Assembly (NCBI RefSeq): GCF_946480185.1
Contig: NZ_CAMLIG010000002.1
Location: forward strand, 186,001-250,000
DNA length: 64,000 bases
Reading direction: 5' to 3'
From: an uncultured Pedobacter sp.
Lineage (GTDB): Bacteria; Bacteroidota; Bacteroidia; Sphingobacteriales; Sphingobacteriaceae
Shown here in pieces: positions 8,079 to 15,445 of this stretch. The notes beneath the pieces are model-generated. The model saw only the letters and a program-made list of their open reading frames with translations, had not been told where the DNA came from and ran no database searches. The position numbers and the translations under genes were made by a program. Each line of letters starts with the position of its first letter. Within the stretch, counting starts at the first letter, position 1.

Positions 8079-8396
8079 ATTGCCACTTTTTTATACCGAA
8101 AGATACACTTTTTGGCGATTTTACAGAACCATTTTCGGTCTTATTTAATCACAAGTTATTAACAATCAGTTTGTTAATTCATTTTTAAGGAATAACTATT
8201 TAACTAAGTGTTTTACAACAGATAAATGACTGATTGTTAATTGTATAAAAATAACAAAACTCCGAATCTGGTTTTTATCGGACACTAATGATTATTTATA
8301 TATAATCTTAAACAAACCGAATTTAAGTGAATATAATTAAATTTTCCGTAAGCTTCCTAAATCATTAGAAGTGTTAGTATATCTGCGATTGGCATT
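8079..8396. other. AT-rich intergenic region with a spaced 12-bp inverted repeat
   Basis: No gene is visible between the transposase start and the end of lanB. TTAACAATCAGT (8159-8170) is matched perfectly in inverse by ACTGATTGTTAA (8229-8240), 58 bases apart. This is too far for a simple terminator. It could be a regulator site or an old transposon end. The sequence TATCGGACACT near 8278-8288 resembles some IS ends, but no partner was found on the left side. Confidence 0.35.
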
Positions 8397-11300
8397 TTAG
8401 AAATTGCGATTGTTACTTCTGCTAATAACTTCTTTATAATATTTGAATAAAATATAATAAATTGTTAGCTCATGGAAGTGGAACCGGTCTTTTATAATCC
8501 TAAATATATGTATATGAATAAAACTGCCGATTTTTGAAAACAAAGTAGATCTATCTTCAACGGTTAGGTCCTTCATCACATTTGCGATGGCGCTTTCCCT
8601 CAATCTTATTAAATCCAAATGTTTATCACAAAGTAATGATGAGCCTTCGGAATCTGATTCCAAAACGGTCTTAATATCCTCTCTCATGTTCCGAAACTTT
8701 TTGTCAAGCTGAATCTTTAAATGTTTTCCAAACTTAAAATCTTTATGAAACTCATTTTGTAGGGCGTTCATTAATCGCATCTTTTCGTCCGCTTTCGCTA
8801 TTCCAAATGAATTAAGAAGACTATCTAAGCTGTAGATAGTGGCAAAAGTTCTGCTTGTAAATGATCCGAATCGATTATTGTCATGGGCTATCATATGTAA
8901 GGTAGTCATGCTATCAATATCGAAAACGGATTCTACACAGTCTATTGTATTGTATCCATACCGTTCCAGTTCTCTTTTGTAGGTGTCGATTTGTATATTA
9001 TAAATGATTTTCTCATCCATGTATTTCTGTATTACGGAATGAAACATAGATATAATATCTTGATAATGTCGTTTATCCTTTAATTTGAGCCTAAGACGAA
9101 TATGAAAATTGCGATCTCTGAATCTTAGAAAATGAAATTTTTCAACTATATCAATAGCTTTCATTTTTTGAACCATAGGTAAGATACCCATTGCTAATAA
9201 TTCATCTGCAGATTCTGCGCCTAAATATATTTTGAAATAAATCCAGTCATCTCCAACTGTAAATGTCCTTTTGACAGTATTGTTGATTTGCTGGTTGAAG
9301 AACAATGGCCTCTCTGAAGCCTTAACAATTTCTATTTGCTTTTTATAAAAAGGAACCACCAATTGATTTACATAGATGGCTTTGCTATTGGGGTCCCAAT
9401 CACAAAAAAAAGATTCACTAATAAGTAGTTCACGCTTCTTTTGCCAAATTTCAAACATTAATTTTAGCTGGACAACATCCTCGGTATCTAGAATCAGCTC
9501 GTCTTCTCCATCAATTAAATTTATAAATCTGGGAACGTTATGTTCTGCCTTAAAAGCAAGAAAGAATTTCGAGATTTCAGGATAGCTTTTGCCAGATACT
9601 TTTTCCGGGAGGCGTAGCTTCCACATTGCGGAGCTTAAAATAATATTTTTATATACGATTCTTGGAAAAAACGAGTATACTTTCCAAAGTACGCCAAAGT
9701 CAAGCTTTATGTCAGAAATTTTTTGCGGGTTCTGCAATTCACATAAAAATGAGTAAATCGGTAGATTATTTTGCCAATACGCATGAGCATTGTCAAGACG
9801 AGGAATGACCTCTAAATTCCATTTTTTTGATCTTAAAATAATGCGTCCGTTTTTAATCGAAATCATTAAATCCGTTATTGGAATCTGGTTTTCTTTCTTT
9901 AAAGAAGACCCAGCTAGATAAGGTATTTCAAAATCCCGAAATTGAGGTCTTCTAATAACGTTTCCGACTCGATCTTGTGGCAGATGAACTATAGCTGCAA
10001 TTATTTTATTTGAATTAATTTCGCTCTCTTTATTAGAAATGTTCGATAACAGAGCTTCTATTTTAGAATCCATATGTCCTATTCTGGATATCATTGAGGT
10101 GGCAGTCAGTCCCCCGATGCTAATGATTTTTAGCCGATTGTCATTCATCGAACATATGACAGAGAGCGTTTCGGGTAACAATTCGTGTTTGGATTCGAAA
10201 GCGATGATTTCATTATCTGCCACTTCAATAACTCTATTGTTTTTCTTCAACGCATCTTCAAATTTCTTTGACCAATAGGTGTGTATTTTGTCGTGCCATA
10301 ACACTTTATCCTCAACTTTGTGATGACCAACTTCAAGGCCTTCTAACAACTCACAGATGGCTCTGTCCATAATTGGATAATCTATCCCTCTTTCTGAATC
10401 AAACACCTCTACTAATGGCACTTCCTCGTCTTCATATCTATCCACGAATTTTTTCTTAAACAAATCGATCCTTGCAGACGGTGTCCTAGTACTTAATTTG
10501 CTCAAAGCACTTAAAGCACTCCGTAAATTTCGTACGGTTTGCCCATCAATTTGGCATTCCCCAGCACTTTTCAAATCGACTTGTATTAGACATTGAGGAT
10601 CGAATTTGATTTCTAATTTGCGTATTATACACCTAATCTCTTCGTAAACGGAAATGTAACTTTCTAGGCTATTCTCTTTTATGAAATCAAATCTTTTTTG
10701 GATTTCTTTCAAAGACAGGTAGATTTCTTCAACACGATTCCTTATCTTAGTTTCAGTAATGCCTTTTGAAAGGTCCTTCAACATCCTCATAAGGTTGTGA
10801 CTGTAGTCCTCACCTGTTAAAGTGATATTTAAGTTGCTTATCAAAATTCGTTCTTCTATTAATTCATGAATAAATTCTTTGGACTCCTTAATAGTTACCT
10901 CTTTTGACAAAAGCAGTTCAGATAATTCATCGATTTTTTTTCCATCAGCTGATTCGATTATTTTTTCCAAGTATGGAGAAGTCTCAATCGTCACTAGTTC
11001 GTTTGAATTTAATTTATGAATTTTTGTTGTCTTCACATACCTAAACTGACTACCAATTCTATAAAGCGTATTATTCACATTATATTTTAGAAATGGTCTA
11101 ATTTCTAACTCATTTTCTAGATAACAGATAACATTATTTAGATATTCCATATCTAATCTTGCAATTCGTATTGAATTTTTCCAATTTTCTATTTCTAATT
11201 TTAAATCGTCTGTCTCCGACGTTATAGACCCAATCTGACATCCTGCGAACGTCGCAAATGGAGTCGCTCTAGTAGTAATTCTAAGCAGATACTTTAAGAG

Positions 11301-11534
11301 TGTAAACTCTAACTTTGGATCTCTTTCCTGTTCTGAGGAGGTCTCATATTTAGTACATTCATCATACAATTGGCTTGATGATAGATAAATACTCTCCCTG
11401 AAAAGAGAGTGCTTTAATAATTCAAGAAAGAAATCTTTACTGTATTGCGTTGGCTTAAACCGAGGCAAAAACGTTAATGGCAAAGAAGGAGTTCTACAAA
11501 TAAAAGCGCCAAAAGCATCATAACAATTCTCCAT
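8397..11534 (-). CDS. lanB: Class I lanthipeptide dehydratase LanB (1045 aa, both domains)
   Basis: Class I dehydratases use glutamyl-tRNA to glutamylate Ser/Thr of the precursor and then eliminate glutamate, giving Dha/Dhb. The N-terminal glutamylation domain covers about residues 1-750, with RTPSLPLTFLPRF near the start and the signature RxTTRATPFATFAG near residue 85. The C-terminal elimination (SpaB_C, thiopeptide-type) domain begins near 758 at VGDDWIYFKIYLG and includes HFLRFRDRNFHIRLRLKLK. The length, just over 1000 residues, is normal for a fused LanB; the Bacteroidota pinensin system by contrast has a split one. It lies about 970 bases downstream of lanC on the same strand and probably has its own promoter or a long leader with a hairpin at 11626-11653. 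Confidence 0.93.
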   Translation of the reverse strand: MENCYDAFGAFICRTPSLPLTFLPRFKPTQYSKDFFLELLKHSLFRESIYLSSSQLYDECTKYETSSEQERDPKLEFTLLKYLLRITTRATPFATFAGCQIGSITSETDDLKLEIENWKNSIRIARLDMEYLNNVICYLENELEIRPFLKYNVNNTLYRIGSQFRYVKTTKIHKLNSNELVTIETSPYLEKIIESADGKKIDELSELLLSKEVTIKESKEFIHELIEERILISNLNITLTGEDYSHNLMRMLKDLSKGITETKIRNRVEEIYLSLKEIQKRFDFIKENSLESYISVYEEIRCIIRKLEIKFDPQCLIQVDLKSAGECQIDGQTVRNLRSALSALSKLSTRTPSARIDLFKKKFVDRYEDEEVPLVEVFDSERGIDYPIMDRAICELLEGLEVGHHKVEDKVLWHDKIHTYWSKKFEDALKKNNRVIEVADNEIIAFESKHELLPETLSVICSMNDNRLKIISIGGLTATSMISRIGHMDSKIEALLSNISNKESEINSNKIIAAIVHLPQDRVGNVIRRPQFRDFEIPYLAGSSLKKENQIPITDLMISIKNGRIILRSKKWNLEVIPRLDNAHAYWQNNLPIYSFLCELQNPQKISDIKLDFGVLWKVYSFFPRIVYKNIILSSAMWKLRLPEKVSGKSYPEISKFFLAFKAEHNVPRFINLIDGEDELILDTEDVVQLKLMFEIWQKKRELLISESFFCDWDPNSKAIYVNQLVVPFYKKQIEIVKASERPLFFNQQINNTVKRTFTVGDDWIYFKIYLGAESADELLAMGILPMVQKMKAIDIVEKFHFLRFRDRNFHIRLRLKLKDKRHYQDIISMFHSVIQKYMDEKIIYNIQIDTYKRELERYGYNTIDCVESVFDIDSMTTLHMIAHDNNRFGSFTSRTFATIYSLDSLLNSFGIAKADEKMRLMNALQNEFHKDFKFGKHLKIQLDKKFRNMREDIKTVLESDSEGSSLLCDKHLDLIRLRESAIANVMKDLTVEDRSTLFSKIGSFIHIHIFRIIKDRFHFHELTIYYILFKYYKEVISRSNNRNF

Positions 11535-12508
11535 ACTAATTCAAGTTAAAAATTAAAGATATCAATTGAAGTTCGTTATTTCATATAGTATATAATAAAA
11601 GACCTCTTCTCGCGCATACTTTAATCGTTCTTGAGATCTCAATCTCCAGAACGAGGCTATATAAATTTGAGCTGGCCTGATTGACGTTAAGTTCCTTTCT
11701 TCGAAAAGTCTTTTGGCTTTATCTTCTTGTTGAAAAACTCTCAGACCTTTTTTTACAACAAATCACAGTTGAAAGAGAATGAGGCATTTTTGTAAATTTT
11801 GATGTCACAGAAAGTGTTATATGCGATTTCAGAGGTTCATTTTAAAACATCCAAGTTATCTTCAGATAAAAGGGAAATGTTTATCTGCCAAAGAAAAGGC
11901 TATCTCTTCGTGGTTAAAAGAACTGGGTCATGTAATTTGGATCTATAGTTAGACAGAGGTCTAATAGAACAATATCGTTTAAAAGCAATTCGCATGCCCC
12001 CCGTTTGCATCTCCGTCACAAAAACAGGCGATTGCCGATATTTCATTTAATTGGCAAATATCTAAATAGGAGCCTGTTGGTAAGTAGCTGATCGATATAA
12101 TCGTTAAGGCCACATTAAAAAGCTAAATATGTAATCATTAAATTTACTGAGTTTGGAAGTACGTTGGATAATAAATTAGAAACACACACGGTGTTGAAAC
12201 TATTATAAAGCGGATGCTGGTTGAATGGCTGTTCCTGCCGTAGGTAAAAAGAGTATAATTTCACAATTTCTATAACTATAAATTCGAATCTACCAGCATT
12301 GAGCATCCATAATAAAAACTGGTTCTCAGTTTGAATAACTGCCTATAACTAAGCTTTAAAGATTTATACATAAATTATCCCCTGAATGATGCTAATCTTA
12401 AAGTAGCGTCTCTACACATAGTCGTTTCCAATGATTACCCGCTTAAATGTAAACTCCTTTTATCGGTCTGGAAGCCGTTGAATCTTGTTTTTTACTTGTC
12501 TAGTTATG
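11535..12508. other. Gene-free 974-base gap between lanC and lanB
   Basis: No convincing gene is seen. A minus-strand frame at 12115-12306 (63 codons) has no family resemblance. A plus-strand stretch near 11877-11950 reads LSAKEKAISSWLKELGHV before a stop and may be a decayed fragment. The region includes the lanB leader with the hairpin at 11626-11653. The general look is of degraded mobile or cargo DNA. Confidence 0.4.
11626..11653 (-). promoter_or_regulatory. Dyad in the lanB upstream region
   Basis: CGTTCT-t-GAGAT (11626-11637) pairs with ATCTC-c-AGAACG (11642-11653), 11 of 12 positions, loop 4 bases. It lies about 92 bases upstream of the lanB start. There is no T tract, so it is more likely an operator or a leader structure than a terminator. 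Confidence 0.4.
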
Positions 12509-13699
12509 TTATAATAGTAAACATCTGTCCCAAGACGGGGAAATATCACTAAATGCCGAGATTAAGGTTAACTCTATACCGATGGAACCTGTCAGTAATC
12601 CAATGCTCTCATCCCGTCCTTTATTTTCGCTATTTAAAATCTTTAACGACTTATTCAAATCAGATCTTTCTAAATTTAGATATTTATTAAACCAATGTAT
12701 TCCGGCCTTTCTGAATTCTTCAATGTGTGTTCTTTGATAAACACGGTTATATAAATGAGCTACACCAAAACTTCCATGACAAATACCAGAATCAACTACA
12801 CCAGTCTCTTCGAAATCTAGTCTTCCGCAAGATTTCGTAAGGATATCTATAGATAATTTACACCACGATTTCTTTCCTGTGATAGCGCCAGCATTCCAAA
12901 TACTTTTGCAGACTGTAAGATCTCCATAACACCAACTCAACCTGCTATTTGACGGCGAGAAATCTCCAACTTTACTCGGAAACCAAGAGTGAAAATCCGG
13001 TGGATTTCCGCTGCGTTCTAGAAAATTAATGCACCCGTGTATTAGATGAAAAACGGTCTTTCTGGATATTCCTTTTTTATAACAAACAGTGAGAAAGCTT
13101 AATATTCCGGAGATTCCATGGGGCATCCCAAGGTCTATCTCATTCGAATCGTTTAAAAAGTTGTTCGGCCACTTAATACAGACCCCTTCTGAAATCGAAG
13201 AATCAACCAACAATTTTATGTTTTCCTCGACAAACTTGTATGATTTATGTGCGTCCTCCTGCTCCAAAAAAAGAATGTTTGGACCAATACTGCCATAAAG
13301 TATATCCAAATTTTGAGAATTGAAAGCGTTTCTACAGAATTGTTGACAATGGTTATTAATTTCAGATTGGTTTGAAATTTTGTTGATCGGTGTTAGTCCT
13401 TGGTTGATTAGATGTTGATAAGCCCAAAAAATACCGCTTAAGCCGTTTGAAAAATCAAAGGTAAAGTCATCTTTTTCTAAGGAACTAATGGCCTCATCGA
13501 TTAATACACGCGATCGTTGCAAATAGACTTTCTTCTTAAATAACTTGAAAAGATAAAAATAATATATGGCCAAACCAGCATTTCCGCTCATTAATCCACT
13601 GCCCGGGAGACTGCCATTTATAAGAAGACCATCCGTGAAGGTAATACGGTTGAATAACTCTTTGTTTTCTTTTTTTGAGATTATTGGAATCCAACTCAT
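12509..13699 (-). CDS. lanC: Lanthionine synthetase C-like cyclase LanC (396 aa)
   Basis: LanC enzymes add Cys thiols to Dha/Dhb to form (methyl)lanthionine rings. The product has the alpha/alpha-toroid pattern with repeated Gly-rich turns: GSGLMSGNAGLAIYY near 35, FSNGLSGIFWAY near 85, GMPHGISGILSFL near 191. The zinc ligands are visible as Cys257 (SWCYGD) and Cys307-His308 (SGICHGSFG), and His194 is the likely catalytic histidine. The length is normal. The gene starts 78 bases after the lanA stop on the same strand, with a strong hairpin between them, so lanA-lanC probably form an operon with attenuated readthrough. Confidence 0.95.
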   Translation of the reverse strand: MSWIPIISKKENKELFNRITFTDGLLINGSLPGSGLMSGNAGLAIYYFYLFKLFKKKVYLQRSRVLIDEAISSLEKDDFTFDFSNGLSGIFWAYQHLINQGLTPINKISNQSEINNHCQQFCRNAFNSQNLDILYGSIGPNILFLEQEDAHKSYKFVEENIKLLVDSSISEGVCIKWPNNFLNDSNEIDLGMPHGISGILSFLTVCYKKGISRKTVFHLIHGCINFLERSGNPPDFHSWFPSKVGDFSPSNSRLSWCYGDLTVCKSIWNAGAITGKKSWCKLSIDILTKSCGRLDFEETGVVDSGICHGSFGVAHLYNRVYQRTHIEEFRKAGIHWFNKYLNLERSDLNKSLKILNSENKGRDESIGLLTGSIGIELTLISAFSDISPSWDRCLLL

Positions 13700-13723
13700 T
13701 AACGTCTAAAGTCAAAATTGTAA

Positions 13724-13762
13724 ATAGACAACAGATTCAAGGTAATAACATCTGTTGTCTAT
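13724..13762 (-). terminator. Attenuator-like hairpin between lanA and lanC
   Basis: A perfect 13-bp stem (13724-13736 with 13750-13762, core AGACAACAGAT/ATCTGTTGTCT) encloses a 13-base loop. It starts about 15 bases after the lanA stop on the minus strand and has no long T tract. Such hairpins behind lantibiotic structural genes are known to let the precursor transcript exceed that of the downstream enzymes; here that role is inferred. Confidence 0.6.
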
Positions 13763-13777
13763 AAGTTAGACCGAAAA

Positions 13778-13945
13778 TTACGCGTAACAACCGCTGCTAG
13801 TCAATACTACAGGGCAGTAATTTGTCTTTAAGATACAAATTCCGGTCCATGGCGAGAAACCGCCTGAGCAACCGCCCTTTACAGCGATCATCTCTTCATC
13901 ATTTAACTTTGAAATGATTTTTTTGTTTAACTTCAATTTTTTCAT
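13778..13945 (-). CDS. lanA: Lanthipeptide precursor LanA (55 aa, double-glycine leader)
   Basis: This short gene was found by reading the minus strand between lanC and the monooxygenase: ATG at 13943-13945, TAA at 13778-13780. Residues 1-25 form a leader of the Bacteroidota double-glycine type (Lys-rich start, then KLNDEEMIAVKGG). The 30-residue core starts with Cys26 and carries Ser27, Ser31, Thr34, Cys37, Thr41, Cys44, Thr49, Ser50, Ser51 and Cys53, ending Cys-Tyr-Ala. TGIC (34-37), TNYC (41-44) and SSGC (50-53) are three regular Ser/Thr-x-x-Cys units, each able to form a four-residue ring. Cys26 has no obvious upstream partner. The leader fits the C39 peptidase of the exporter at 24234, and LanC follows directly. 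No Shine-Dalgarno is expected in this phylum. Confidence 0.9.
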   Translation of the reverse strand: MKKLKLNKKIISKLNDEEMIAVKGGCSGGFSPWTGICILKTNYCPVVLTSSGCYA

Positions 13946-13998
13946 AAAAAATAATTTGTATTTTTAAATTTATACTTTTTTATCTTAAAATAAAAAAA
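13946..13998. promoter_or_regulatory. Divergent promoter region between lanA and the monooxygenase
   Basis: This 53-base, almost pure A/T spacer separates two divergent starts. It contains a palindromic TAAATTTA that matches TAnnTTTG at seven of eight positions on both strands. No TTG lies at the expected upstream distance on either strand, so promoter assignment is tentative. Confidence 0.4.
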
Positions 13999-14913
13999 AT
14001 GAGGAAAATAAATTTGGGTGTATTAGAAATGGGGTCTCGCGATAACCTGATGTGTCCAGAAATAACTGAGTGTGTGATTGAGGAAGCTGTGCTTCTTGAG
14101 GAATTAGGATATTTCAAAATATGGTACACAGAACACTATGTGCCATCCTTAAATTCGGGATGGTTAAATCCTGAGGTTATTGTTCCATTAGTTGCGGCAC
14201 ACACCGAAAAAATTAAAGTAGGCATTGCCGGTGCTTTAGTCCTCTATCATTCGGCTTTTTCATTGGCATGTAACTATAAGCTGTTAAATAATTTATTTCA
14301 TAAACGCATAGAGTTAGGAATTGCGAAGGGATTAATGCCATATTGTTATGAAGAAGCATTTGGGATTTTTTCCTCGAAGTCCGCAGAAGAAAATAGAAAT
14401 AGGATCGGAACAAAAATGTCGAAATTAGCAAATTATCTACATCGAGAAAAAGAAAATTTGGATAACGGTATTGTTATACCCCCATTTGGTGGAGTTAGCC
14501 CTGAACTTTGGAACTTAACTTCATCTGAAGGTGGCTATATTGACTGCCTCGAATATGGATACAATTGCTCCCGAACCTTGTTTCATAACAATGCTAATTT
14601 ACACTCCGAAAGGGGCCGCCTCGAGAAATTTAGGAGCGACTTTTTAGATAAGTTTCAAAAGCCTCCTTTAATTAATATAGCAGTCGCGGGGACTTGTAGC
14701 CCCAACCAAATTACAGTGGACTATACAATAGCAAATTTAAATATTTTTATAAACGCTCAGACGCTTATAACTGGTTGCAAGGAGCGAGTTTGCGATGAAA
14801 TTTTAAGGCTTAGTGAAGAATACAAGGTAGATGAGGTAATATTCTTAGAGATTTCTAATAATAGAAAAAACAGAAAAAGAAGTTTGGAGGACATAGCTTC
14901 AATCTTATGTTGA
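13999..14913 (+). CDS. Luciferase-like (LLM class) flavin-dependent monooxygenase
   Basis: A 304-residue TIM-barrel flavin monooxygenase. LGVLEMGSRDN forms strand 1, LEELGYFKIWYTEHYVP near residue 35 is the typical LLM block with Tyr/Glu/His, KVGIAGALVLYHSA near 75 follows, and HKRIELGIAKG near 110 is the RxxxGxGxG-like turn. Bacterial luciferase relatives oxidise substrates with FMNH2 and O2. In lantibiotic clusters a member of this superfamily (GarO, actagardine) oxidises a lanthionine sulfur to a sulfoxide, so a tailoring role here is reasonable but inferred. It is divergent from lanA with a 53-base shared spacer. No F420-specific features are visible. Confidence 0.82.
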   Translation: MRKINLGVLEMGSRDNLMCPEITECVIEEAVLLEELGYFKIWYTEHYVPSLNSGWLNPEVIVPLVAAHTEKIKVGIAGALVLYHSAFSLACNYKLLNNLFHKRIELGIAKGLMPYCYEEAFGIFSSKSAEENRNRIGTKMSKLANYLHREKENLDNGIVIPPFGGVSPELWNLTSSEGGYIDCLEYGYNCSRTLFHNNANLHSERGRLEKFRSDFLDKFQKPPLINIAVAGTCSPNQITVDYTIANLNIFINAQTLITGCKERVCDEILRLSEEYKVDEVIFLEISNNRKNRKRSLEDIASILC

Positions 14914-15445
14914 CTTACCTGCGACTTTAGTTATTTATTTCGAAATGGCGACCTAAATAGATATATACTTAAAATACCCACAACAATTGTCGCGATTATT
15001 ACTCCTAGATCCATAACTATTTTCCTTTAAAAGAACTTATTAAAACAACTAAACAAAATGACAACTCAGAAACTTGATAAAAAGCTTTAATCGGTGGCAA
15101 AGCGATATTATTAAAGGCTCGGCAAAGACACTGTTAACGAAGCCTATCCGACCGATTAGACAAAGGCAATTTAAGAAAAATCATATTAGTATAAACGGTG
15201 GAATATTAAGTAAATTACTATACCAACGAAATTGTTTAGTACCATTTAAGGTACCGTATTGTTATCGAAGCGGTTCGCCTATATGCGAAACCGGGAAGAT
15301 TGGATGACGAAAGGATAAAAAGTGCTTTAGATTATAATTAAAATAAAAGTTACCTATACTTAGCTATGCAAAGATAAAGTGAATATTTTAAAAGCTACGA
15401 TGATTCAAAGCCCTATGTTCCCATGTTTATAAAAAGTATCTAAAA
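14914..15445. other. Intergenic region before the 605-aa gene
   Basis: These 532 bases hold no convincing large gene. A plus-strand frame at 15074-15307 (77 codons) starts abruptly and has no family resemblance; several frames around it read like decayed protein sequence (CETGKIG, NREDWMTKG). A 27-codon membrane-peptide frame lies on the minus strand at 14931-15014 and is listed separately. Confidence 0.4.
14931..15014 (-). CDS. Possible small single-span membrane peptide (27 aa)
   Basis: ATG at 15012-15014 opens 27 codons to TAA at 14931-14933. The product is MDLGVIIATIVVGILSIYLF followed by a short basic tail with Arg, Lys and Pro. One hydrophobic span with a positive C-terminus resembles KdpF-like, toxin-like or small immunity peptides. 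An AAAGGAAAA stretch lies about 7 bases upstream. The position in a lanthipeptide cluster makes a role in producer protection thinkable, but with so few codons this may be a chance frame. Confidence 0.35.
   Translation of the reverse strand: MDLGVIIATIVVGILSIYLFRSPFRNK

Noticed and set aside
6600..8396. Terminal inverted repeats of the IS5-like transposase at 6741
   Set aside because: Searched both flanks by eye; no matching pair found, so the element limits are left open.
12115..12306. 63-codon minus-strand frame between lanB and lanC
   Set aside because: No family resemblance and no initiation signal; composition is that of AT-rich non-coding DNA.
15074..15307. 77-codon plus-strand frame before the 605-aa gene
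   Set aside because: Starts inside a region where several frames read like decayed sequence; no homology recognised.
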